A stretch of 64,000 bases of DNA from CATOSD01 sp965203135. Its GTDB lineage: Bacteria > Chloroflexota > Dehalococcoidia > Lucifugimonadales > CATOSD01. Positions within the stretch are counted from its first letter, which is position 1. Each line of letters begins with the position of its first letter. The notes under the pieces were generated by a model. That model was not told where the DNA came from and did no database searches. It saw only the letters and a list, made by a program, of their open reading frames with translations. The stretch is from the NCBI GenBank assembly GCA_965203135.1, contig CBDBBO010000001.1, forward strand, positions 744,001 to 808,000. The letters run 5' to 3'. Shown here piece by piece: positions 23,581 to 32,552 of the stretch. The position numbers and the translations under genes were made by a program.

Positions 23581-26154
23581 ATGATACCCCTACGCCTGAG
23601 CGTCAGAAATTTCATGTGCTACCGGGACAACGTCCCCACCCTGGACTTCGAGAGCCTGCACGTCGCGTGCCTGTGTGGCGAGAACGGCCACGGCAAGAGC
23701 GCGCTGCTCGACGCAATCACCTGGGCGCTCTGGGGCAGTGCGAGGGCGAGCCAGCAGCACGAGCTGATCCACCAGGGCCAAACCGACATGGAGGTGACTC
23801 TCGATATCCTCGTGCGCGACCAAGTGTATCGCGTGATACGGAAGCACACTCGCAGGGCGGGAGCACGACAGGGCGCCACAGTGCTCGAGTTTCAGGCCGC
23901 AAACGGGGCCGGATTCTGGCCCATAACCGGAAACAGTGTCCGCGAGACGGAAGCCAAGATAATCGACACCATTCAACTCGACTACGAGACCTTCATCAAC
24001 ACCGCGTATCTTCAGCAGGGCAAGGCCGACTTGTTCACCCAGAACACCCCCTCCAAGCGCAAGGAGTTCCTGGCCGAGGCGCTTGGCCTCTCCTACTACG
24101 AACGGCTGGAGGAGCGGGCAAAGGCTCACGCTCGCCAACTGCGAGACGGCATCAGCGACGCCACCGCACGCATCGAGATACGCCAGCCTGAGATTGATCA
24201 TAAGCCGGAGTACGAGCGCGATATGGAGCAAGCGGATGCCAGCATCGCCGAGCTTGCGCCGATACGCGACGACCATCGCGCCGACTTCCATACGCTGCAA
24301 CTAGCGGCGGCCGAGCTGTCCCTCAAGAAGCGCGAACTGCCTGACGTACAGTCCAACCTGGAACACGCCCGGAGCGAAGCCGCCCGACTGGAGCGGGAGA
24401 TAGAGGCCCTGCGCGCCAGCTTGGCCAATCACGCGGACATCGTGGCGCGCGCCGACGAGATAGACGCCAACTACGCCGCACTCGCCTCCGCGAGAGCCGA
24501 ACTCGAAGAGTTGAACGTCGCCCTCTCCACGCTCAGTGTGCTGCGAAACCAGCGGACCGAATTGACCGCCGCAATCGCCGTCCGTAGCGCGGAACTTGCG
24601 GCCCAGCGCGACCGCCTCAGCGACGACGCGGGCCGCCTGGAGGCGCAAGCTGGCCGCATACCCAAGATCGAGGAGCAACTGCGACTCAACGACGCCGCCC
24701 AACGTCGGCTCGCGCAGTCCGCGCTGGAGTTGCAGGCATTGCGCAGCGAAGAGCGCGCCGCCGCGCTGAGCGTCCAGTCCCTCACGCGGGACAACGAGCG
24801 GCTGCGCGAAGAGATGGATGAAACCAGGCGCAAGTTCGACCTGCTCGAACAGGGTCAATCGCTGTGCCCGCTGTGTAACCAGGACGTGGGCGAGGACGGC
24901 GCGGAACATCTTCGCGCCGAGTACGAGACGCAAGGCAAGGCCGCCAGAGAACGCTACGATTCCAACGACGCCGAAAGGCGAGAACTGGATGGCAAGCTCA
25001 AGCGAATGGCCGCCCAGATAGCCAAAACCGAAAGAGAGCAAGATGCCGAAGGCAGACGCATCCAGGGTACGAGCGCGACGCTGACGCGCGAACGCGATGA
25101 GGCGGAACGGGCGCGCGAGCAGATGGAGACGACCGCGCCGCAACTCGAACGGTTGCGCGCCAGGCTCGAATCCGACGACTACGCCTACGACGAGCGCGAG
25201 CAACTGGCGCGGGTTACAGCCGAAATCGAGACTCTCGGCTACGACGCCCAAACCCACGCTGCCACACGGGAGAAGGTATCCGCGCTCGCGCCCTACGAAG
25301 AGCTGAGCCTTCGCCTACGAGACGCCCAGGGCCGCATGGACGCCGAACGCGCCTCGCTCGACGACAGGCAGCGCACCCTGGCCCAGCGCCGCCACGAGGC
25401 GGAACGCCACGCGGCGCGCGGCGCGCAACTGGCGCGGGAACTGGCAACGCTGCCCGAGACGGAGGCCAGGCTGGGCGAGGCGGAGCGGCGGCTCCGCGAA
25501 CTGGAAAGCCAACTTCAGGAACTGGAGGTGCGGCGAGGCGTACTCCGGAACCGCCTGGCCCAATGCGAGGCGCTGGAGGCTCAGAATCGCGAGGACGAGT
25601 CTGTCCGACGCGGACTGGTGGACGAGAAGAGCATCTACGACGAACTGGCCGTGGCGTTCGGCAAGAACGGCATCCCCGCGCTCATCATAGAGAACGCCAT
25701 CCCGCAACTCCAGGGCGACGCCAACCGGCTGCTCTCCCGCCTGACGGAGAACCGCATGAGCCTGAAGCTGGAGTTGAACGAGGGTCGGCGGCTGAGAGGT
25801 TCGGACGTGCGGGCCGAGGAGCTGGACATCCTGATAGCGGACGAGATAGGCACGCGGAGCTACGAGATGTTCAGTGGGGGAGAAGCGTTCCGGATAGACT
25901 TCGCGCTGCGGATAGCGTTGTCCCGACTGCTCGCCAGCAGGTCCGGCGCGCCGCTGCCCATCCTGTTCATAGACGAGGGGTTCGGCTCGCAGGACGCATC
26001 GGGGCAGGAGCGGCTGACCGAGGCCATCAAGTCCATCGAGGACGACTTCCAGAAGATCATAGTCATCACCCACGTCGAACAGATGAAGGAGGCTTTCCCT
26101 GTCCGCATCGAGGTCACCAAGGATGAGTACGGCTCGACCTTCAGCGTCGTCTAG
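23581..26154 (+). CDS. sbcC: SbcC/Rad50-type SMC-like ATPase
   Basis: DNA double-strand-end processing ATPase of 857 residues. Domains in order: Walker A GENGHGKSALLD near residue 38; long coiled coils (about 180-420 and 450-680) split by the zinc-hook C-P-L-C (C429, C432); then the ABC signature MFSGGEAFRIDFALRIALS near 763 and Walker B PILFIDEGFGSQD near 793. The nuclease partner SbcD is usually adjacent, but neither neighbour resembles it. A TATAAT at 23529-23534 precedes the gene without a clear -35. Confidence 0.92.
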   Translation: MIPLRLSVRNFMCYRDNVPTLDFESLHVACLCGENGHGKSALLDAITWALWGSARASQQHELIHQGQTDMEVTLDILVRDQVYRVIRKHTRRAGARQGATVLEFQAANGAGFWPITGNSVRETEAKIIDTIQLDYETFINTAYLQQGKADLFTQNTPSKRKEFLAEALGLSYYERLEERAKAHARQLRDGISDATARIEIRQPEIDHKPEYERDMEQADASIAELAPIRDDHRADFHTLQLAAAELSLKKRELPDVQSNLEHARSEAARLEREIEALRASLANHADIVARADEIDANYAALASARAELEELNVALSTLSVLRNQRTELTAAIAVRSAELAAQRDRLSDDAGRLEAQAGRIPKIEEQLRLNDAAQRRLAQSALELQALRSEERAAALSVQSLTRDNERLREEMDETRRKFDLLEQGQSLCPLCNQDVGEDGAEHLRAEYETQGKAARERYDSNDAERRELDGKLKRMAAQIAKTEREQDAEGRRIQGTSATLTRERDEAERAREQMETTAPQLERLRARLESDDYAYDEREQLARVTAEIETLGYDAQTHAATREKVSALAPYEELSLRLRDAQGRMDAERASLDDRQRTLAQRRHEAERHAARGAQLARELATLPETEARLGEAERRLRELESQLQELEVRRGVLRNRLAQCEALEAQNREDESVRRGLVDEKSIYDELAVAFGKNGIPALIIENAIPQLQGDANRLLSRLTENRMSLKLELNEGRRLRGSDVRAEELDILIADEIGTRSYEMFSGGEAFRIDFALRIALSRLLASRSGAPLPILFIDEGFGSQDASGQERLTEAIKSIEDDFQKIIVITHVEQMKEAFPVRIEVTKDEYGSTFSVV

Positions 26155-26289
26155 ATCAATCAAGGAGAGCATGTGAGGGCTTGCCCAATCTCAACGCTGG
26201 TCGGATAATGATACTCAGAAGGCAGTACGGAGATTAGCGGGTCGCCCGGACGCGAGTCGCGTCGCAAGATCCGTCAGAAGGAGGTCGCT

Positions 26290-27234
26290 TTGAGTAACGT
26301 ACCCTCCGAGGCAGAAGTCCTATCGTACTTCGACTCGCTCAGCAACTGGGGCAGATGGGGCGACGACGACCAGCTCGGCACGCTCAACCTGCTCAGCCCC
26401 GCAAAGACGCTGCAAGCAACGGCGCTCGTGCGCGAGGGCGTGAGCGTCTCGTGCGCCCGGCCCGTGCTGTTCGAAGCCGCGGCCGACGTCCCGATTCCTC
26501 CCATCCACTTCATGGTCGAGAGCGGCGAGGGCTGGGGGAGCGGCGAGAAGGTATCTTCCAGGCCGAACCAGGCGTCCACTGACTTCTTCGGCATGATCTT
26601 CCACGGCTTCACCATTACCCACGTCGACAGCCTAGCCCACTTCTTCTGGGAGGGCAAGCTGTACAACGGGAGGCCCGCGCACCTGATATCGACCAGCCTG
26701 GGCGCTACCGTGGAGTCCATCGACCTGGCCCACGAGGGCATCGTTACGCGGGGGGTGCTAGTGGACGTGCCCGAGATCCGAGGCGTGGACTGGCTGGAGC
26801 GCGGCGAGGGCGTGATGCCGGAGGATATCCTGGCGGCCGAGGAGCGCTGCGGGTTCTCCATCGAGGAGGGCGACGTATTGTTGATACGCACCGGCCAGTT
26901 GCACCGACGCAACGTGGAGGGTCCAGTGCCGCGCGAGGCGGGCTCCACCGCGTGCCAGGCGGCGTGTCTGCCACTGTTCCACGAGCGCGGAATCGCCATG
27001 CTGGGCACCGACACCGGCAACGACGTCTCACCGTCCGGCTACCCTGCCCTGTCTAACCCGGTCCACCAGGTGGGCATAGTGGCGATGGGGCTGTGGATCT
27101 TGGACAACGCCAATCTGGAAGAGCTGGCGCAGGCGTGCAAAGAGCGCAACCGCTGGGAGTTCATGCTGTCCATCGGGACACTGCGGCTGACCAACACCAC
27201 CGGCTCCCCGTGCAACCCGCTGGCCATCTTCTAG
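26290..27234 (+). CDS. Cyclase-family hydrolase (kynurenine formamidase-like fold)
   Basis: Metal-dependent hydrolase of 314 residues. The family metal-site motif H-x-x-T-H-x-D-x-x-x-H is present as FHGFTITHVDSLAHFF with H105, H111, D113 and H117. The large subgroup with an N-terminal RWGDDDQLGTLNLL segment matches the 'cyclase family protein' branch common in environmental bacteria and often linked to aromatic or polyketide-like substrates. The TTG start is supported by AAGGAGG 7 bp upstream. Substrate unknown. Confidence 0.85.
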   Translation: MSNVPSEAEVLSYFDSLSNWGRWGDDDQLGTLNLLSPAKTLQATALVREGVSVSCARPVLFEAAADVPIPPIHFMVESGEGWGSGEKVSSRPNQASTDFFGMIFHGFTITHVDSLAHFFWEGKLYNGRPAHLISTSLGATVESIDLAHEGIVTRGVLVDVPEIRGVDWLERGEGVMPEDILAAEERCGFSIEEGDVLLIRTGQLHRRNVEGPVPREAGSTACQAACLPLFHERGIAMLGTDTGNDVSPSGYPALSNPVHQVGIVAMGLWILDNANLEELAQACKERNRWEFMLSIGTLRLTNTTGSPCNPLAIF

Positions 27235-27265
27235 CGACGTGGAAGTAGAGCACGGAGTGCGAACG

Positions 27266-27694
27266 ATGGGCGTCGAGACTCACCTGAAGCAGAGGGAGCG
27301 CATCGTCTCGCGCTTCGGGCCGTACTACGCCACCTCCACCAGGCTCATTCTTCACCTGGAGAGGAACGGCGTGGAGAAGCTTCACGAGCTGCCATACTCA
27401 CAGATCGAGAAGATCGACGAGGTGCGGACGTCCAACCATACGCGCATGATGTTGGGGGCGGTCGTCACGGTCGTCTCAATCATTGTGGCGTACAGTCTGA
27501 GCATGATCACGCCGCTGCTGGGCGTGGTGGCCGGCGCGTTCCTGGTGCTGCACGGCAGCATAGGCGGGCCGGCCTACTACCAGGTCCACGGCAGAGACGT
27601 GCCCCGGGAGCAGATGCACCTCTGGCAGATCCGGTACAGGGGCGCGGGTAGCCTGATAGCGTCGATACGGACCATAATCGGAGAGCGGGTGTAA
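27266..27694 (+). CDS. Membrane protein with bacterial PH-like domain
   Basis: The 142-residue product begins with a strand-rich segment (VSRFGPYYATSTRLILHL, KLHELPYSQIEKIDEVRT) that resembles the small PH-like domains of bacterial membrane proteins, followed by two membrane helices at about 60-98 (MLGAVVTVVSIIVAYSL, PLLGVVAGAFLVL). The tail is basic. I start at ATG 27266 because GGAG lies 8 bp upstream; a GTG at 27239 is possible. Function unknown. Confidence 0.6.
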   Translation: MGVETHLKQRERIVSRFGPYYATSTRLILHLERNGVEKLHELPYSQIEKIDEVRTSNHTRMMLGAVVTVVSIIVAYSLSMITPLLGVVAGAFLVLHGSIGGPAYYQVHGRDVPREQMHLWQIRYRGAGSLIASIRTIIGERV

Positions 27695-27712
27695 CATCGG
27701 AATCGACGAACG

Positions 27713-27756
27713 ACCCCCATCCTAACCTTCCCCCTGCGAGGGGGAAGGGACTTCCC
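27713..27756. repeat. Dispersed palindromic repeat overlapping the end of otsB
   Basis: CCCCCATCCTAAC followed by CTTCCCCCTGCGAGGGGGAAG. The last codons of otsB on the minus strand are read from it, giving the C-terminus VPSPSQGEG. Confidence 0.75.
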
Positions 27757-28561
27757 TGACCGCGCCTTCCAGCCACGTAAGAAACTTCCCCACTTCCGGC
27801 ACGCCGTCCAGCGAGTAGTCCGCGGCGCGGCGCGCCGCATCCGGCGTGTCGTGGTGCAGCACGACCACGGACAGCCCGGTGAGTGCGCCGCTGGAAGACA
27901 GCTCCCTGACGGCGAGCATCGCGTCGACGTCGGTTGTGTCATCGCCGAGGAAGATCAGGCCGTCCAGGTTGTTGCGGCGGACCAGGTCCCTCGTCGCGCT
28001 GCCCTTGTTCGGGCCGTCGGCGGCGCGTAGCTCCAGCGCCATCTTTCCCCAAAACGCCTCGACACCGCGGGCCGCCGGAGCCGCTTGTCGCAGAGCATGG
28101 TCGAGGTCGCGCACTGCCCGCCGCGGGTCGGCGGCCAATCGGAAGTGGGCGGTGGCGTTGGGGCCCTTGTCCTGCCACACCATTCCGGGCAGGTCCACGG
28201 CGGCGCGCAGCTCCTCGAACACGCCGGCCACAGCATCCCGGGCCGCCTGAGCCTCCGGCGCAAGCTCCAGCCGTTCGTCTCGCAGCAGTTCCGCGCCGTG
28301 GTTGCCGACGTAGGCCAGGCCGTCGACGTCCACCAGCGCAGCCACGTCCCCGGCTGCGCGGCCGGACATGACTGCTGCGAACGCCAGCTTGCCGGCTAGG
28401 ACGCCGAGGGCGCGGGCGGCTTCGGGCAGGACGCGCGCCTGTTCCGGCGTGGGGGCAATCTCGGAGATGGTGCCGTCGAAGTCGACGACGAGGCCGAGCC
28501 GGCGGGCGCGCAGCAGCGGTGCGACGGCGTGGAGGTTTGAGAGCAGATCAGCGGGCGGCAT
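27722..28561 (-). CDS. otsB: Trehalose-6-phosphate phosphatase
   Basis: HAD-superfamily enzyme that dephosphorylates trehalose-6-phosphate to trehalose, a compatible solute. The 279-residue product has HAD motif I VVDFDGTISEIAP (nucleophile D27, D29), motif II VMSGRAAGDVAALV near 82, the GNHGAELL segment near 104, and motif IV LIFLGDDTTDVDAM near 208. I start at MPPADLLSNL because the 12 upstream residues are translated from a repeat. The C-terminus is also repeat-derived. No otsA is next to it. Confidence 0.88.
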   Translation of the reverse strand: MPPADLLSNLHAVAPLLRARRLGLVVDFDGTISEIAPTPEQARVLPEAARALGVLAGKLAFAAVMSGRAAGDVAALVDVDGLAYVGNHGAELLRDERLELAPEAQAARDAVAGVFEELRAAVDLPGMVWQDKGPNATAHFRLAADPRRAVRDLDHALRQAAPAARGVEAFWGKMALELRAADGPNKGSATRDLVRRNNLDGLIFLGDDTTDVDAMLAVRELSSSGALTGLSVVVLHHDTPDAARRAADYSLDGVPEVGKFLTWLEGAVREVPSPSQGEG

Positions 28562-28570
28562 GGGCCTGTT

Positions 28571-28610
28571 CACCCTCACCCTAGCCATCTCCCTCAAGGG
28601 AGAGGGGACG
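28571..28610. repeat. Dispersed palindromic repeat
   Basis: CACCCTCACCCTAGCCATCTCCCTCAAGGGAGAGGGGA, written here as CCCTCACCCTAG, then CATCTCCCTCAAGGGAGAGG. It separates otsB from the SDR cluster. Confidence 0.75.
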
Positions 28611-28624
28611 ATGGCACCATCCCA

Positions 28625-29449
28625 CTAGGCGTTGAACCGGAGGGTGTACTGGTCGGAGGCCATTATCCGGGGGATTTGCGGGCCAAGCTCGCGCCAACCG
28701 TCCTGGGTGGCGGAGATTAGGCGTCCGGTTAGGCCGTCGGAGGCGTCCGAGCCGAGCCACACGGCGAGGGCGGCGGCTTCTTCGAGCGATGCCCCTCGGC
28801 CTGATTTGGTCCGGCGCACCATGGCGCCCATCACCGGCTCAATCAGGCTGTCATCGCCAGCCATGGGGTCTAGCAGCTCGGTGTCGATCTGGCCGGGACC
28901 GAGCGCGTTGACGCTCACGTTGTATTCTCGCATCTCCAGCGCGAGCGTCTCGGTGAATCGCACCACGGCGGCCTTGGAGGTGCCGTAGGCGCTGATAGTC
29001 TCCGAGGCGCGGGTCACGCCCGCTCCCGAAAGGTTGATTATCTTGCCGCCGTCCTGCTCTATCATGTGGGGCAGCACGGCGTGGCAGCAAAGCATGAGGC
29101 CGGTCACGTTGATGTTGATGGCCTGGGCCCAGTGCTCGGCGTCGTTGAGGTGGAGCGGGCCGACCGGGCCTAGGATGGCCGCGTTGTTCACCAGCACGTC
29201 CACGCGGGAGTAGCGCTCGAGGGTGTGCTCGACCATGCGGCGGGCGTCCCCTGGGTTGGACACATCAACCGCGAGCGCGGATGCCTCGGCTCCGGCGACA
29301 CGGGCCTCTTCGGCGGCTTCCTCGACCTGGGCGAGGGTGCGCGAGACCAGCACGAGCTTAGCGCCCTCGGCGGCGTAGGCGCGGGCTATACCGCGGCCTA
29401 TGCCCTTACCCGCGCCGGTGATGATGGCTGTCTTGCCGCGAAGTGTCAT
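28625..29449 (-). CDS. Short-chain dehydrogenase/reductase (most divergent of four)
   Basis: Classical SDR of 274 residues. NAD(P) site ITGAGKGIGRGIARAY near residue 11, NNAA motif in DVLVNNAAILGP near 87, active-site Ser in NLSGAGVTRA near 141 and Tyr-x-x-x-Lys in SAYGTSKAAVV near 154. The C-terminal 25 residues (RELGPQIPRIMASDQYTLRFNA) are extra. It lacks the ELVIDGG end shared by the other three, so it is not a recent copy. ATG starts 2 bp after the next SDR's stop, so the two are co-transcribed. Confidence 0.9.
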   Translation of the reverse strand: MTLRGKTAIITGAGKGIGRGIARAYAAEGAKLVLVSRTLAQVEEAAEEARVAGAEASALAVDVSNPGDARRMVEHTLERYSRVDVLVNNAAILGPVGPLHLNDAEHWAQAININVTGLMLCCHAVLPHMIEQDGGKIINLSGAGVTRASETISAYGTSKAAVVRFTETLALEMREYNVSVNALGPGQIDTELLDPMAGDDSLIEPVMGAMVRRTKSGRGASLEEAAALAVWLGSDASDGLTGRLISATQDGWRELGPQIPRIMASDQYTLRFNA

Positions 29450-29451
29450 AG

Positions 29452-30201
29452 CTACTGCGCTACGACGCCGCCGTCGATTACCAGCTCGGAGCCAGTCATG
29501 TACGAGGCCTCGTCCGACGCCAGGAACAGTGCTCCGTAGGCCACGTCGTCCACGGTGCCGACCCTGCCGAGGGGTACGCGCGCGAGAGACGCCGCGAGGC
29601 CCTCGGGGGTGCCGATGTTGTCGGCAATCATGTCGGTGTCGATTGGGCCGGGGTGGATCGAGTTGGCGCGAATGCCTTCCTCGGCGTGCTGGATTGCAGT
29701 CGACTTGGTGAACAGCCGCACGCCGCCCTTGGAGGTGGTGTAGGCGCCTCCGCGGGGGCTGCCGACAAGCCCGGCGATGGAGGAGATGTTGACGATCGAG
29801 CCGCCGCCGGCCCTTCGCATCTCCGGTATGGCGTGCTTGGTGCCGAGGAACACGCCGGTAGTGTTGACCGACATTATGCGCTCCCACTCTTCGACGGTGG
29901 TGTCCTCGATCATCGTGCGGCTGTATATGCCGGCGTTGTTGATGAGGACGTCGAGCTTGCCGAATCGCTCGACCGTGTCGGCGATGCACTGTTGCCAGTC
30001 CGATTCGGACGTGACATCGAGATTGACGAAGAGGGCGCGACCGCCGGTCTCGTTGATCTCGGCCTCGAGCTGCTTGCCCTCCTCCTCGAGCACGTCGGCG
30101 ATGACTACCGCCGCGCCTTCATTCGCGAACAAGCGGGCCTCCGCCGCGCCCTGGCCGCGGGCTCCTCCAGTGATAAGCGCAACCTTGCCTTCGAGTCTCA
30201 C
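29452..30201 (-). CDS. Short-chain dehydrogenase/reductase
   Basis: Classical SDR of 249 residues: ITGGARGQGAAEARLF (cofactor site), DVLINNAGIYS, active Ser in NISSIAGLVGS and Tyr-x-x-x-Lys in GGAYTTSKGGVR, ending GSELVIDGGVVAQ. The Asp after the second strand (VIADVLEEEG) favours NAD. I use the GTG at 30201, five codons into the frame, because it follows AGGGGG and lines up with the paralogue's VRLEGKVALI start. Substrate unknown; family members oxidise many alcohols and 3-hydroxyacyl compounds. Confidence 0.9.
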   Translation of the reverse strand: MRLEGKVALITGGARGQGAAEARLFANEGAAVVIADVLEEEGKQLEAEINETGGRALFVNLDVTSESDWQQCIADTVERFGKLDVLINNAGIYSRTMIEDTTVEEWERIMSVNTTGVFLGTKHAIPEMRRAGGGSIVNISSIAGLVGSPRGGAYTTSKGGVRLFTKSTAIQHAEEGIRANSIHPGPIDTDMIADNIGTPEGLAASLARVPLGRVGTVDDVAYGALFLASDEASYMTGSELVIDGGVVAQ

Positions 30202-30253
30202 TTTATCCCCCTGCAATCACCTGGGTGTATTCGAGGGGCGCTCACTTTGTTGG

Positions 30254-30300
30254 CCCCCTCACCCTAACCCTCTCCCACGCGGGGGAGAGGGGACTTCTCT
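30254..30300. repeat. Dispersed palindromic repeat
   Basis: CCCCCTCACCCTAACC, then CTCTCCCACGCGGGGGAGAG and GGGACTTCTC. The clearest full-length copy of the family, located between two SDR genes. Confidence 0.78.
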
Positions 30301-30307
30301 TGTTCAG

Positions 30308-31054
30308 TTATTGGGCGGTGCGTCCGCCGTCTATTACGAGCTCGCTGCCGGTCACGAACGAGGACTCGTCCGACGCGAGGTAGAGCACGCCGTAGGCTAT
30401 CTCCTCGGGCCTGCCGATGCGTCGCATGGGCGTGACGGCGAGTCGCTGTTCCAGTACGTCGCCGACGCGGGAGGCGGCGAGCATATCGGTGTCGATCATG
30501 CCCGGATGCACCGAGTTGACGCGGATGTTGTCCGGCGCGTACTGGATGGCGGCCGCCTTGGTGAAGATTCTGACTGCGCCCTTGGATGCGTGGTAGGCGG
30601 CGTTCTGGGTGCTGCCGGTGAGGCCGGCGCTGGACGAGATGTTGACGATGGATCCCCCGCCGGCCGCGCGCATGGCGGGTATGGCTGCCTTGACGCCGAG
30701 GAAGACGCCCCTGGCGTTGACGGACATCACGTCTTCCCAGATCTGCTCGGTGGTCTCCAGCACCTGCTCGGTGCGCACGATGCCGGCGTTGTTCACCAGC
30801 ACGTCCAGCTTGCCGAAATCGGCCGTGGCGGTCTCGACGGCTGCTTGCCAGGCGGCCTCGTCGGTCACGTCCAGGTGGACGTAGGTCACCCGGCCGCCGG
30901 AGTCGGTGATCTCGGCGGCGACGGCCTGTCCGAGTTCGTCCAGCAGGTCGGCTACGACGACCGCCGCGCCCTCGGCGGCGAACATGCGGGCCTCCACCGC
31001 TCCCATGCCCCTGGCGGCGCCGCTGATGAGGGCAACTTTGCCTTCGAGTCTCAC
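30308..31054 (-). CDS. Short-chain dehydrogenase/reductase, tandem paralogue
   Basis: Classical SDR of 248 residues starting MRLEGKVALISGAARGMGAV, with NNAGIVRTEQVLETT, NISSSAGLTGS and Tyr-x-x-x-Lys in NAAYHASKGAVRIF, ending TGSELVIDGGRTAQ. Long runs are identical at protein and DNA level to the next gene upstream (31078-31842), so the pair arose by tandem duplication. V-V-A-D-L-L-D-E after strand 2 favours NAD. Substrate unknown. Confidence 0.9.
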   Translation of the reverse strand: MRLEGKVALISGAARGMGAVEARMFAAEGAAVVVADLLDELGQAVAAEITDSGGRVTYVHLDVTDEAAWQAAVETATADFGKLDVLVNNAGIVRTEQVLETTEQIWEDVMSVNARGVFLGVKAAIPAMRAAGGGSIVNISSSAGLTGSTQNAAYHASKGAVRIFTKAAAIQYAPDNIRVNSVHPGMIDTDMLAASRVGDVLEQRLAVTPMRRIGRPEEIAYGVLYLASDESSFVTGSELVIDGGRTAQ

Positions 31055-31077
31055 GATGCTCCCTCTTTTCTGTTCGG

Positions 31078-31842
31078 CTACTGGGCGGTGCGGCCACCGT
31101 CAATGACGAGCTCGCTGCCGGTCACGAACGAGGACTCGTCCGAGGCGAGGTAGAGCACGCCGTAGGCGATCTCCTCGGGTCTGCCGATGCGGCGCATCGG
31201 CGTCGCAGCGAGCCGCTGGTCGAGGACGTCGCCGACGCCCGGCGTGCCGACCATGTCAGTGGCGATCATGCCGGGATGCACCGAGTTGACGCGGATGTTG
31301 TAGGGCGCGTATTGGATGGCGACGGCCTTGGTGAAGATTCTCACCGCGCCCTTGGAAGCGTGGTAGGCGGCGCTCAGGTCGGTGCCGACGAGGCCGGCGA
31401 TGGACGAGATATTGACGATGGAGCCGCCGCCGGCCGCTCGCATGGCGGGTATGGCTGCCTTGACGCCGAGGAACACACCCTTCGCGTTGACGGACATTAT
31501 GTCTTCCCAGATGCGGTCGGTGGTCTCGAGGACCTGCTCGGTTCGGACGATTCCGGCGTTGTTCACGAGCACGTCCAGCTTGCCGAACCTGGTGGCAGCG
31601 GTTTCGATGGCGCACTGCCAGGCGGCTTCGTCAGCTACGTCGAGGTGGACGTAGGCCGCCTGTCCGCCGGACTCGGTGATCTCCTCCTCGACGGCCTGTC
31701 CACGTTCGTCGAGCAGGTCGCCGAGGACCACGGCGGCGCCCTCGGCGGCGAACATGCGCGCCTCGACCGCTCCCATGCCCTTGGCGGCGCCGCTGATGAG
31801 GGCCACTTTGCCTTGCAGTCTGATAGTCGGAACTCCTCGCAC
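31078..31842 (-). CDS. Short-chain dehydrogenase/reductase, tandem paralogue
   Basis: SDR of about 254 residues with the same motifs as its neighbour: ISGAAKGMGAVEARMF, NNAGIVRTEQVLETTD, NISSIAGLVGT, AAYHASKGAVRIF and TGSELVIDGGRTAQ. The start is uncertain. By alignment with the paralogue translation should begin at the codon before RLQGKVALIS, but that codon is ATC, with GAGGAG 8 bp upstream; the nearest usual codon is GTG 31842, which I use. It is the first gene of the four-SDR leftward run. Confidence 0.85.
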   Translation of the reverse strand: MRGVPTIRLQGKVALISGAAKGMGAVEARMFAAEGAAVVLGDLLDERGQAVEEEITESGGQAAYVHLDVADEAAWQCAIETAATRFGKLDVLVNNAGIVRTEQVLETTDRIWEDIMSVNAKGVFLGVKAAIPAMRAAGGGSIVNISSIAGLVGTDLSAAYHASKGAVRIFTKAVAIQYAPYNIRVNSVHPGMIATDMVGTPGVGDVLDQRLAATPMRRIGRPEEIAYGVLYLASDESSFVTGSELVIDGGRTAQ

Positions 31843-32552
31843 GCTCACACGGTTTTGTGGGGTGATTCTAGCACTTTCGGGCGGTCGGGTGTGCAGCGAT
31901 GGGTGGGCGGCCCCAGCCCGAAAATCGGCGCCACGGCGAAAAGTGCACCAAATTGCACGATTCTGCACATTTCATAGCTGGGAGCGCCGGTGTTTCTGTG
32001 GCGTCGGTGTCCTTAACAGTCCTGGCCCCTGCCCCAAAATGACCGAGATTTGGCGCAGAAAGGGACAGTCTGCGGAGGGCGCCAGTCAGGCGTGGGCGGG
32101 AGTCGATTGGGTTGTGTAGGTGCGTTGTACAGGGATGTTAGCACAGATGTGCGGCGGCATCAAGGGCCCCTGGATTTGCGCGCACGGCTATCTAACGCTA
32201 CTCCACAGACGTTCGCGGTGACACGAAACAGGTATTCACTTTAGCATCTACAGGACAGTTACGGGTGGGCTTACATGTCATAGGCGGCGCGGGATTGAGC
32301 GGCTTTGGGGCAGGATTTGCGGCCTTCAGATGTGAGGGGCGACCTGATTTGGGTCGAGAAACTGGTATGTGATGGGCCTCCACGTGGCAGCGCTGGAGTC
32401 GCTGGGGGTTCGAGGTGGACCCGGTGAACGAGAATCTGTACCGGGTGGGGATGCTGTTGCTGTTAGGGGGAGAGTGGCGCGAGACGGCTATGTGGGGCGG
32501 GCCGATGGTCTAAAGTCTTTACAATTTACCGATTGCCTTCCAGTTGGCGGAC
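31843..32552. other. 710-bp gap without a gene
   Basis: No convincing frame on either strand. Open frames are short and have mixed composition. The gap marks the boundary between the GC-rich SDR cluster and the lower-GC nuclease/protease cluster. Confidence 0.5.
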
